A stretch of DNA of 5,723 bases from Sporichthyaceae bacterium (GCA_013696235.1 JACCYY010000307.1:1-5723), one strand, 5' to 3'. Shown: positions 1-5,723, counted from the first letter of the stretch. The notes: generated from the letters alone by a model not told the origin. Numbers and translations: made by a program.

Positions 1-840
1 ACCCGTTGCAGCAGCGCGCGCCAAGCCCGTCGCGGTGAGTCGGAGGACGTCCCCGCATGGGGTCCAGTCGACGAGGCCCGCGACCCGGAACGCATCGAGC
101 CACCCCTCCATCGGCCAGGACGCCCACCGATCGTGGAAGATCACGCTGTTGCGGACGATGTCCTCGAGATGCTGGTGTGGTGGGCTCTCGACCGCGTGAT
201 GCTGGTGCCAGGCCCAAGCGCCGCCGACCCAGTGCAGGGGGATGCCAGCGCGGCGCGCCGACCACGCGAAGTCGGTGTCCTCCCCCCCGTAGCCGCGGTA
301 CCGCTCGCAGAAGCCGCCGATGCGATTCCAGTCCGGACGCCGGACCGCGAAGGAGAGCGACCAGAACAGCTCCCACCGGTGCTCGCGGAGCAGCTCGTCC
401 TTGCTCGGAACCGGTCGGGCGGGATGTGGCTCCGCCAGCGCGGCGAGATGCGCCGGCGTCGCGGGACCGCTAGCCGTGGCGCCGGGCGGCAGGTAGCCGA
501 CCGGTCCGGCCACGACACCGCCGACTCGTTCGAGGGCCTCGGTGTAGCGGAGCAGGAGCTCAGGCGCGGGCACGCAGTCGACGTCGAGGAGCACCAGCGC
601 ATCGGCGGTGGCCGCGGCAACCCCCGCGTTGCGGGCTGCAGCCAACGGAAGTGGCCCACCGTGATCAGCGACCTCCACCACGCGTACGTCGTCCCCGCCC
701 AGCGCGTCCCGCACGTCTGGACCGCCCATCTGGACGACGACCCGTTCGTGGCTGGTGGGCTGGGCGCGGAGCGCAGCCTGCTGCACGGCGAGGTGGTCGA
801 GCCGGCCACGCACGATGGTCACCACTGCGACGTCAGCCAT
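1..840 (-). CDS. Family 2 (GT-A fold) glycosyltransferase, 3' end missing
   Basis: The frame read leftwards from the ATG at 840-838 stays open for 280 codons to the window edge, so the C-terminus is missing. It starts MADVAVVTIVRGR, the usual first beta strand of a GT-A nucleotide-sugar transferase. Residues 65-73 (PLAAARNAG) match the conserved 'ARN.G' segment. Residues 83-90 (VLLDVDCV) hold the DxD motif (Asp86, Asp88), which binds metal and sugar-nucleotide in this family. Residues 172-199 (IGGF, then GYGGEDTDFAWSARRAG) match the acceptor/catalytic-base region of family 2 and galactosyltransferase C-terminal domains, with the Glu187-Asp188 pair. No signal peptide or membrane segment is seen, so it is probably cytosolic or membrane-associated. 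The start overlaps the preceding gene's end by 8 bp (833-840), implying coupled translation as the fourth gene of the operon. Donor and acceptor cannot be told from sequence. Family assignment is firm. Confidence 0.9.
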   Translation of the reverse strand, partial: MADVAVVTIVRGRLDHLAVQQAALRAQPTSHERVVVQMGGPDVRDALGGDDVRVVEVADHGGPLPLAAARNAGVAAATADALVLLDVDCVPAPELLLRYTEALERVGGVVAGPVGYLPPGATASGPATPAHLAALAEPHPARPVPSKDELLREHRWELFWSLSFAVRRPDWNRIGGFCERYRGYGGEDTDFAWSARRAGIPLHWVGGAWAWHQHHAVESPPHQHLEDIVRNSVIFHDRWASWPMEGWLDAFRVAGLVDWTPCGDVLRLTATGLARAAATG

Positions 841-1891
841 GGGTCGAACCCGCCCACCGGTGCGCAGCCAGCTCCCGGAGAGCGGAGGCAGCGCGCCACG
901 CTCCCGCGCCGTCGCTGTGCTCTGCCCAGACATCGCCGCCGATCTCCACCGCTCGCTCGAGGAGGGCCGGCCATGAAGACCGAGTCGGCCAGGGTTGGAC
1001 CGCGACGCACATGCCGTGTCTGGCCAGCACGCGTACGTGCTCCTCCTGCTCGCCGAAGGGGCGGGACTGCGGGACCGCGACCAACGGGACCCGGGCAGCA
1101 GCGACGTCGGCCACGGCAGACGCGCCGGCTGCCGCCACCACGACGTCGGCGCCGCACAACATTGCCCACGGGTCAGGAACGTCGCCGTGCAGGACCAGGC
1201 GCGCCTCCGCGTCCGGAGGAAGACCGGCGACCGGCGCGATCGCACCGAGGACGTGCCAGTGCGTCCCGTCGACCGCCGCTGCCTCGACCAGATCGGCTGG
1301 GCCGAGGCCGTGGCCGCCGCGACCGAGCACGAGCACCACGCAGGTTCCCGGCCGGCCACACCGCGTCGGCTCGCGGGGCCGACCGTCGAAGCGCGAGACC
1401 ATCCCGATCCATCTGGTCTTCGCGAGCCAACGTTCCGGCCACTCGTGCTGGGTCTGACGTGCCCACGGGGCGAGGATCGCAACGGCGGCGTCATAGCCGG
1501 TCGCGTGCGCACGGTCGGCTCGGATGCCGCGCTGGGCCATCGCCACGGGCGGCACTGACAGCAACCGGGCCAGCAGGAGCACCTCGACGGAGACGTCACT
1601 CACGAGCAGCGTGGTCGCAGGCGACGCCAACCATCGGGCCAGCCCGCCGTGGCGTTCGCGCAGTCCCGGGTGGGACAGCGGCGCCCAGTGCAGTGCCCCC
1701 TCAGCCGTCACGTCGGCGGCGGGGTCGGGCTCCGGGATGTCGTCGCGCGCGAGCTCGACGTAGGGGGCAGGCAGCCCGGCGGCAGGCCCTAACGAGCCCA
1801 GCAGGGTGATCTCGCCGTCGAGACAGCGGGCGATCGCAAGCGCCCGCTGTCGATGACCCGAGCCGTGACGGTGGACGTAGTAGCCGATCAT
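833..1891 (-). CDS. MurG/GT28-like GT-B glycosyltransferase
   Basis: This is a 352-residue protein. The N-terminus MIGYYVHRHGSGHRQRALAIA carries the glycine-rich G-x-G-H-x-x-R-A loop (residues 10-17) typical of MurG, diacylglycerol glycosyltransferases and related GT28/GT1 enzymes. The second Rossmann domain begins near residue 183 (TCVVLVLGRGG). Residues 248-274 (ADVVVAAAG, then ADVAAARVPLVAVP) and 280-285 (GEQEEH) match the C-terminal donor-binding block, where the usual 'GG..S..E' becomes 'AAGASAVAD' and the 'EQ..N' segment becomes EQEEH. The length fits MurG-like proteins, but the rest differs enough that peptidoglycan MurG itself is unlikely, and it sits in a glycosyltransferase operon rather than a division/cell-wall cluster. 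Its ATG overlaps the stop of the gene before it as ATGA (1888-1891), and its stop lies inside the start of the next gene. The nucleotide-sugar donor is unknown. No signal peptide or TM helix is visible. Confidence 0.88.
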   Translation of the reverse strand: MIGYYVHRHGSGHRQRALAIARCLDGEITLLGSLGPAAGLPAPYVELARDDIPEPDPAADVTAEGALHWAPLSHPGLRERHGGLARWLASPATTLLVSDVSVEVLLLARLLSVPPVAMAQRGIRADRAHATGYDAAVAILAPWARQTQHEWPERWLAKTRWIGMVSRFDGRPREPTRCGRPGTCVVLVLGRGGHGLGPADLVEAAAVDGTHWHVLGAIAPVAGLPPDAEARLVLHGDVPDPWAMLCGADVVVAAAGASAVADVAAARVPLVAVPQSRPFGEQEEHVRVLARHGMCVAVQPWPTRSSWPALLERAVEIGGDVWAEHSDGAGAWRAASALRELAAHRWAGSTHG

Positions 1892-2949
1892 GTGACGTCG
1901 GCGTACAAGTCTTCGTACTCGTCCATCATGCGGGTCGCGCTGCAGGTGAGCTCGGCGTGCTGCCGCGCGTCACCGCGCGCCAGGCCCCTCGCGCGGAGGA
2001 TGGCCGCGGCCAGACCGTCGACGTCCCCGGGCTCCGCGAGAGCTGCGCACGCTGCGGTGACGAGCTCCGGAACGGCTCCGCGGGCGAACGCTGCGACCGG
2101 CGTCCCGCACGCCAGCGCCTCCGCGACGACCAGTCCGTAGGGCTCGTCCCAGCACGGTGTGACGACCGCGACGCTCGCTCGCCCGACCAGCCGGGTCAGC
2201 GCAGCCTGGTCGAGATGGCCGACCCACCGGACCGTCGGCCCGAGGCGGGGGAGCACCTCGTCCCGGACGTAGGCGTGGTCGTAGGCAGGACCAGCGAGCA
2301 CCAGCGGGATGCCAGCCTTCGCCGCGGCATCGATGGCGAGGTGCGGTCCCTTCTCGGGAACCAGCCGTCCGGTCCAGACGGCATATCCGCCGTCACCAGG
2401 CCCGACCGACCACAACCCGAGATCGATGCCGTTACGGATCACGCGGTGAATCCGGAGCTTGGGGGACCAGCGCTCGGCGGTGTGCTCCGACACTGCGACG
2501 AAAAGGGAGCCCGCGCTGTCGGCTGAAGCCGACTCCAGCCACGGTGTGGGCGGGGTGTGGAGGGTCGTCACGACGGGGCAGCGGAGCAGATCGGCCATCG
2601 CGACGGGGAGGTAGTGCAACGAGTTGTTGTGCACGACATCGACGGTGGGGTCGGTGGCGAGCCGGAGCATGAGCTGCTGGTAGGCGTGGTGCTCGCGCAT
2701 GAACGCCTCCGGCGGCATCGAGACGTCCGCCCTGGCTTCGTCGGACAGCTCGAGCGGCTGGTGGTCGAGGATCTCCATCTGGCCCAGCGCTGGGTCTGAA
2801 CCCGGACCCGCGAAGACCCGCACGTCGTGACCGCGCGCACCCAGCCCAGAGGCCAGGAGCCAGGTCTGGGCCTCCATGCCGCCGGCGAACGGCTGCGCGA
2901 TGGGATGCCGGCTGCCGGCGATGATGGAGACCCGCAGGTGGCGCGTCAT
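1888..2949 (-). CDS. Family 4 (GT-B, retaining) glycosyltransferase
   Basis: This is a 353-residue protein with all the landmarks of GT4 glycosyltransferases. The N-terminal domain has the glycine-rich GGME loop (residues 23-26), a VVHNNSLHYLP segment (105-115) and His131 in TTLHTPP. NGID (173-176) marks the switch into the C-terminal domain. WTGRLVPEKG (192-201) is the donor-phosphate Arg/Lys motif. The E-X7-E motif is intact at Glu269 and Glu277 (DEPYGLVVAEALACGTPVAAF region), followed by the usual 'GAVPEL' turn. Known members move a sugar from a nucleotide donor with retention of configuration, often in envelope polysaccharide or glycolipid assembly. The frame stays open upstream as far as 3462, but that part is antisense-like Arg/Pro/Ala-rich sequence. 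The ATG at 2949, which overlaps the previous stop as ATGA, is the right start and puts the GT4 fold at the N-terminus. There is no strong Shine-Dalgarno, consistent with coupling. The specific sugar and acceptor are unknown. Confidence 0.92.
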   Translation of the reverse strand: MTRHLRVSIIAGSRHPIAQPFAGGMEAQTWLLASGLGARGHDVRVFAGPGSDPALGQMEILDHQPLELSDEARADVSMPPEAFMREHHAYQQLMLRLATDPTVDVVHNNSLHYLPVAMADLLRCPVVTTLHTPPTPWLESASADSAGSLFVAVSEHTAERWSPKLRIHRVIRNGIDLGLWSVGPGDGGYAVWTGRLVPEKGPHLAIDAAAKAGIPLVLAGPAYDHAYVRDEVLPRLGPTVRWVGHLDQAALTRLVGRASVAVVTPCWDEPYGLVVAEALACGTPVAAFARGAVPELVTAACAALAEPGDVDGLAAAILRARGLARGDARQHAELTCSATRMMDEYEDLYADVT

Positions 2950-4046
2950 CGCAGCAGGTCCGCGTAGATCGTGGCGTGGGCGTTCGCCACCTGCCGCCGC
3001 TGCTCCTCGCGCAGCTGGATCGGGACGGGATCCGGTCGCCCGGCGGCCTGTGCCCGTCGTACGGCCTCGACGAGCGACGCGGCATCGAGCCCGGACTCCT
3101 GCAGGTGGAACGAGTGCACGGGACCCTGCTCGGCGTAGTAGCCGCAGTCGGGCGCGATCACGGCGGTACCGAGGTCGCGGCACGCCTCGAGCCAGCCGGA
3201 GTGGGTGCCGTAGCGATAGGGCAGGACCGACGCGTCGAGCCCTTCCAGGTAGTCCCAGAGTGCATCGTCGTCGAAGTAGTCGTGGACCTCCACCTGGGCG
3301 CCGCGGTCGCGGGCGCGGTGCAGCGCGGGCACCAGTTCTGGGTCGTGACGGGCGCCCGACGGGTCCACGACGTCCCGGTGCACGTCGACGCGCAGCCTCG
3401 TGCCGTCCAGCGCGTCCGTCGCGTCCAGGAGCGCGTCGAGCACGGGGACGCCGGACATGCACGGGCGCAGGCTCTTCAGGTGCAGCCCGACCGTGAAGAG
3501 GTCGCGGTTGCCGACGGGACGCGCCTGGCGTCGGCGCAGCTCGTCGAGCTCGACCACGTGCGGGTGCGGGAGCACGAGGGCCGTACAGCCCCAGCGCTCG
3601 GCAACTTCTGCGGCCGCGCCGGGCGTGAGGGTGATCAGGACGTCGGCGGCCGGCACGAGGACGTCGAGGTGCGCGTCGTGGAGCTCGCGGGTGGTGTGGT
3701 GGGGGTTCCGCAGGTCGTGGACGGTCTGCACGAGCGGCTTTCCCGCAGAGCGCAGGACATCGACGACGTCGGCCAGGTCGACGAGAGACCGCGCGTCGAA
3801 GCCGAAGTGCACGTGAAAGATGTCGAAGTCGTCAGTCCTCGCCTCGAGCCAGGCGGGTTCGAGAGCGGGAGGCGGCCACCAGGGGTCCTCCGGGTCCTCG
3901 AGCCGGACGACCCGACGCGGCCCGTCGTCCTCACCCGGAAGCGGTGCGAGGTGGCGGACGTACACGTGGTCGCTCGGGACGGAGAGGACGGCGACATCGC
4001 GGCGCGTGCGGCCCTGAGGTTCTGCCACCACCGTCTGTGCCGCCAC
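2946..4046 (-). CDS. GT4-like GT-B glycosyltransferase, first gene of operon
   Basis: From the preferred GTG start at 4046 the protein has 366 residues; an in-frame ATG at 4070 would give 374. GTG is preferred because GGAGGAGGGA (minus strand, 4062-4053) lies 6 nt before it, whereas the ATG at 4070 has no Shine-Dalgarno and sits 4 nt from a GC-rich hairpin. Numbering below is from the ATG. The N-terminal domain has DFDIFHVHFGFDARSLVDLA (81-100) and VQTVHDLRNPHH (114-125), matching the H-x-H and T-x-H-D strands of GT4-type proteins. VLITLTPGAAAEVAERWG (144-161) and LPHPHVV lead into the C-terminal domain, where LFTVGLHLKSLRP (191-203) takes the place of the usual G-R-x-x-x-x-K-G motif. GTHSGWLEACRDLGTAVIAP (288-307) corresponds to the donor-binding block. 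Only the second Glu of E-X7-E (Glu295) is present; the first position is Tyr287. Its stop overlaps the next start as ATGA. Glycosyltransferase identity is good, but the exact family is less certain. Confidence 0.82.
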   Translation of the reverse strand: MAAQTVVAEPQGRTRRDVAVLSVPSDHVYVRHLAPLPGEDDGPRRVVRLEDPEDPWWPPPALEPAWLEARTDDFDIFHVHFGFDARSLVDLADVVDVLRSAGKPLVQTVHDLRNPHHTTRELHDAHLDVLVPAADVLITLTPGAAAEVAERWGCTALVLPHPHVVELDELRRRQARPVGNRDLFTVGLHLKSLRPCMSGVPVLDALLDATDALDGTRLRVDVHRDVVDPSGARHDPELVPALHRARDRGAQVEVHDYFDDDALWDYLEGLDASVLPYRYGTHSGWLEACRDLGTAVIAPDCGYYAEQGPVHSFHLQESGLDAASLVEAVRRAQAAGRPDPVPIQLREEQRRQVANAHATIYADLLR

Positions 4047-4052
4047 CTTCCG

Positions 4053-4062
4053 TCCCTCCTCC
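4053..4062 (-). promoter_or_regulatory. Strong Shine-Dalgarno deciding the GTG start at 4046
   Basis: On the minus strand 4062-4053 reads GGAGGAGGGA, an extended match to the 16S anti-Shine-Dalgarno. Six nucleotides separate it from GTG (4046-4044). If translation instead began at the ATG at 4070, this purine run would encode Glu-Glu-Gly near the N-terminus. It is by far the best ribosome-binding site in the gap, so the shorter protein is favoured. Confidence 0.6.
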
Positions 4063-4074
4063 GCAGCCATCAGA

Positions 4075-4093
4075 GGTCGGGCATGGCCCGACC
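4075..4093. repeat. Perfect 8-bp inverted repeat, operator or leader hairpin
   Basis: GGTCGGGC (4075-4082) and GCCCGACC (4086-4093) are exact reverse complements separated by three bases. In DNA this is a 19-bp dyad, suitable for a dimeric regulator. In operon mRNA it would form an 8-bp stem with seven G-C pairs and a triloop, 4 nt before the in-frame ATG at 4070 and about 28 nt before the preferred GTG at 4046. There is no U-tract after the stem, so an intrinsic terminator is unlikely. The repeat is seen directly; its role is inferred. Confidence 0.55.
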
Positions 4094-4110
4094 AACCGAC
4101 TGACTCACTG

Positions 4111-4137
4111 CTGGGGACGACGCGATCCCGGTCCCAG
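4111..4137. repeat. Imperfect inverted repeat upstream of the operon
   Basis: CTGGGGAC (4111-4118) pairs with GTCCCAG (4131-4137) through seven base pairs with one bulged G and a 12-nt loop. If the operon transcript starts upstream of it, this would be a second leader stem 5' of the 4075-4093 hairpin. Short GC-rich stems are common by chance at this composition. Confidence 0.25.
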
Positions 4138-4250
4138 ACGGCCGCGGCGGTGAGACGTCGAGCCCGATGGAGGGGAGACGCGCCGCCCCGTGGCCGCTCG
4201 GCGTCGTGAAACCCCGAGCGTCAACCAGTCCTATGCCCATCCGCATCGGA

Positions 4251-4279
4251 GTCGACCCGTCGACCGGCTGCCACGTGGC
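4251..4279. promoter_or_regulatory. Cluster of short palindromes, candidate operator
   Basis: Two copies of the self-complementary hexamer GTCGAC lie at 4251-4256 and 4259-4264 (8-bp repeat period). They are followed 5 bp later by the perfect 10-bp palindrome GCCACGTGGC (4270-4279). The cluster lies in the middle of the divergent promoter region, about 120 bp before the exporter start and 190-230 bp before the operon. It could bind a regulator acting on either side, but no known consensus is recognised and each element alone could arise by chance. Confidence 0.2.
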
Positions 4280-4343
4280 GCAGATCACGGAAAAACGAGA
4301 CCGGCGAGTATGGAATTCACTCGATCTCTTCCGGGTTGGTGCC

Positions 4344-4349
4344 TAGCAT
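4344..4349 (+). promoter_or_regulatory. Possible -10 element for the exporter gene
   Basis: TAGCAT matches four of six bases of TATAAT and lies just downstream of the most A+T-rich patch in the gap. It would give a leader of about 45 nt before the ATG at 4401. No good -35 hexamer is seen at 16-18 bp spacing (TCGATC at 4321-4326 is weak), so this is tentative. Confidence 0.2.
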
Positions 4350-4387
4350 CGTTGCCGGGGCGAGGTCATCGCTCCCGATCACCGAAC

Positions 4388-4391
4388 GGAG
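4388..4391 (+). promoter_or_regulatory. Ribosome-binding site of the exporter gene
   Basis: GGAG at 4388-4391 ends 9 nt before the ATG at 4401. It is the only clear Shine-Dalgarno core on this strand near the frame and supports that ATG as the start. Confidence 0.55.
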
Positions 4392-4400
4392 CCCTCCCGC

Positions 4401-5723
4401 ATGTCGACCACAGCCGCCGGCGGCGCACGAGCCGCGGACAGCACCCCAGACTCCACGAACGGCCACGGCCACCGACACCTCGGGCTGGCCCTCTTCGTGA
4501 TCGCCACCGCTCAGCTGATGGTGGTGCTCGACGCCTCGATCGTGAACATCGCTCTCCCGAGCATCCAGACCGCGCTGGACTTCACGCCGACCAACCTCAC
4601 CTGGGTCATCAACGCCTACACGCTTGCCTTCGGCGGGCTGCTGCTGCTTGGTGGACGCGCCGGTGACCTGTTCGGGCGTCGCCGCGTCTTCGTGATCGGT
4701 GTCCTGCTGTTCACCGTCGCGTCGCTGCTCTGCGGCCTGGCCTGGAGCGAGGCCTCCCTGATCAGCTTCCGCGTGTTGCAAGGTGCTGGGGCTGCGATCG
4801 CCGCTCCGACTGCGCTCGCGCTGATCACGACCACGTTCCCGGAGGGTCCGCCACGCAACCGCGCGTTCGCCGTGTACGCCGCCATGTCCGGTGCGGGCGC
4901 AGCCGTCGGCCTGATCGCAGGTGGACTCCTCACGGACCTCCTCGACTGGCGCTGGGTCTTCTTCGTGAACGTCCCGATCGGTCTGCTGATCGCCTGGGCC
5001 GCGCCGCGCGTCCTCGGCGAGTCCAGCCCCGAGACCGGCCGCATCGACTTCGCCGGCGCGATCACTGGAACAGTCGGCCTCACGGTGCTGGTCTACGGAA
5101 TCACCCGCGCGGGCAACCCGGCGACGGGTTGGGGTGACAGCATCACGCTGCTCTGCTTCGCCGCCGCGCTGGTGCTCCTCGCCGTCTTCCTGCTCATCGA
5201 GTCGCGCCACGGCCAGCCGATCATGCCGCTGCGGCTGTTCGCGGAACGGAACCGCTCCGCCTCGTACCTCGTGATGCTCATCGTGGGCGCAGCGTTGTTC
5301 TCGATGTTCTACTTCATCTCGCTGTTCGTGCAGGGGATCCTGCAGTACTCGCCGGTCCGCGCGGGACTTGCGTTCCTGCCGTTCACGGCCGGCATCGTGA
5401 TCGGTGCCGGGTTCGCAAGCCAGCTGGCGCCCAGGCAGCCGCCGCGGGTGATCGCCGGGGTAGGCCTGGCCCTGTCGACAGTCGGGCTGTTCCTCTACAC
5501 CCGGCTCGACGCCGGGTCGTCCTACGTCTCGGACCTGCTCATCCCGATGTTGATCATCTCGATCGGCATGGGGCTCGCGTTCGTTTCGTTCACGCTGACC
5601 GCGGTGTCAGGCGTGGCCGAGCACGAGTCCGGCATCGCCTCCGGGCTGCTGAACACCATGCAGCAGATCGGTGGCTCTCTCGGCCTCGCCGTGCTGGCCA
5701 CCATCGCGGCCAGCACGACCACC
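4401..5723 (+). CDS. DHA2-family (EmrB/QacA type) MFS exporter, 3' end missing
   Basis: 441 codons are present and the frame is still open at the window edge. After a hydrophilic tail of about 26 residues, hydrophobic segments follow near 28-50, 66-84, 95-113, 120-145, 155-178, 184-204, 218-236, 247-267, 289-312, 322-342, 348-367, 378-402 and 415-436. That is thirteen helices of a 14-helix protein, so one helix and the tail are missing. Family motifs are intact: LDASIVNIALPSI (43-55, motif D1 with Asp44), GGRAGDLFGRRR (84-95, motif A), RVLQG (124-128, motif B with Arg124), the glycine-rich motif C from Gly164 to Gly175, and WRWVFFVNVP (183-192). Known relatives are inner-membrane proton antiporters that expel drugs, dyes or natural products. 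The substrate cannot be predicted. The ATG at 4401 has GGAG 9 nt upstream. It is divergent from the glycosyltransferase operon, and no TetR or MarR regulator gene lies in the window. Confidence 0.93.
   Translation, partial: MSTTAAGGARAADSTPDSTNGHGHRHLGLALFVIATAQLMVVLDASIVNIALPSIQTALDFTPTNLTWVINAYTLAFGGLLLLGGRAGDLFGRRRVFVIGVLLFTVASLLCGLAWSEASLISFRVLQGAGAAIAAPTALALITTTFPEGPPRNRAFAVYAAMSGAGAAVGLIAGGLLTDLLDWRWVFFVNVPIGLLIAWAAPRVLGESSPETGRIDFAGAITGTVGLTVLVYGITRAGNPATGWGDSITLLCFAAALVLLAVFLLIESRHGQPIMPLRLFAERNRSASYLVMLIVGAALFSMFYFISLFVQGILQYSPVRAGLAFLPFTAGIVIGAGFASQLAPRQPPRVIAGVGLALSTVGLFLYTRLDAGSSYVSDLLIPMLIISIGMGLAFVSFTLTAVSGVAEHESGIASGLLNTMQQIGGSLGLAVLATIAASTTT

Larger units (their letters stand above)
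4047..4400. other. Divergent intergenic region (about 350 bp) with presumed promoters
   Basis: This gap separates the minus-strand glycosyltransferase operon from the plus-strand exporter, so it should hold promoters for both. Its left part (4071-4160) is GC-rich and contains two inverted repeats. Positions 4290-4325 are clearly more A+T-rich than the surroundings (runs such as GAAAAACGAG and TATGGAATTCACTC), as expected near a promoter. A minus-strand TCGACT / TAGGAC pair (about 4255-4250 and 4233-4228, 16-nt spacer) is a poor consensus match and is not called. Short frames exist (minus 4288-4070; plus 4167-4346, 59 codons, or 37 codons from an ATG at 4233), but none has a good ribosome-binding site or recognisable sequence. 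No tRNA, riboswitch or terminator was recognised. Confidence 0.6.

Noticed and set aside
133..1809. 558-codon plus-strand open frame
   Set aside because: It lies antisense to the MurG-like and family 2 glycosyltransferase genes, is Arg/Pro/Ala-rich with no motif, and is explained by high-GC codon bias that removes stops from the opposite strand.
2950..3462. N-terminal extension of the GT4 gene (171 extra codons to 3462)
   Set aside because: It overlaps the first glycosyltransferase in another frame and is Arg-rich shadow sequence. The GT4 fold begins at the ATG at 2949, which forms an ATGA overlap.
2976..4103. 375-codon plus-strand open frame
   Set aside because: It is fully antisense to the first glycosyltransferase. 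Its composition (HVDV, RVQ and EVR runs) is the usual mirror of a coding frame, and the minus-strand product has clear GT-B motifs.
4141..4148. GCCGCGGC palindrome
   Set aside because: An 8-bp G/C-only palindrome is expected by chance in DNA of this composition.
4070..4288. 72-codon minus-strand frame ending at the first glycosyltransferase's ATG (TGATG)
   Set aside because: The start would be GTG without a ribosome-binding site, the composition is not protein-like, and it spans the region expected to hold promoters and the hairpin. The TGATG contact is with the less likely start.
4307..4323. GAGT / ACTC inverted repeat around GAATTC
   Set aside because: The arms are only 4 bp and are not concentric with the GAATTC palindrome, so it is too weak to call an operator.
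4317..5210. 297-codon minus-strand open frame
   Set aside because: It is antisense to the MFS exporter, and its highly charged Glu/Gln/Arg-rich composition is the complement of membrane-helix codons.

Overview
The window reads as high-GC actinobacterial DNA (roughly 70% G+C by eye, strong G/C preference at third codon positions). Several long open frames antisense to the genes are by-products of this composition. The genus cannot be fixed from the sequence; an actinobacterium with a complex cell envelope is the natural reading.

Layout: positions 1-4046 (or 4070) hold four consecutive glycosyltransferase genes, all on the minus strand and read from right to left. They are a GT4-like GT-B enzyme (2946-4046), a canonical GT4 enzyme (1888-2949), a MurG/GT28-like GT-B enzyme (833-1891) and a GT-A family 2 enzyme (840 to beyond base 1, 3' end missing). 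Every junction overlaps: ATGA 4 bp, ATGA 4 bp, then 8 bp. This is the signature of one translationally coupled operon. A gap of about 350 bp follows (4047-4400). It carries a perfect 8-bp inverted repeat just ahead of the operon, other short dyads and the presumed divergent promoters. From 4401 a plus-strand gene for a 14-TM-type DHA2 major facilitator exporter runs off the right edge (441 codons present).

How it may work together: three GT-B enzymes and one GT-A enzyme made in step suggest sequential addition of several sugars to one acceptor, such as a cell-wall polysaccharide, glycolipid or secreted glycoside. The window shows no initiating phosphoglycosyltransferase, flippase, polymerase or nucleotide-sugar synthesis gene, so the product cannot be named. 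The DHA2 exporter is divergently transcribed. It may share regulation with the operon or be an unrelated neighbour; no regulator gene is visible. No RNA genes, mobile elements, CRISPR arrays or convincing terminators were found.
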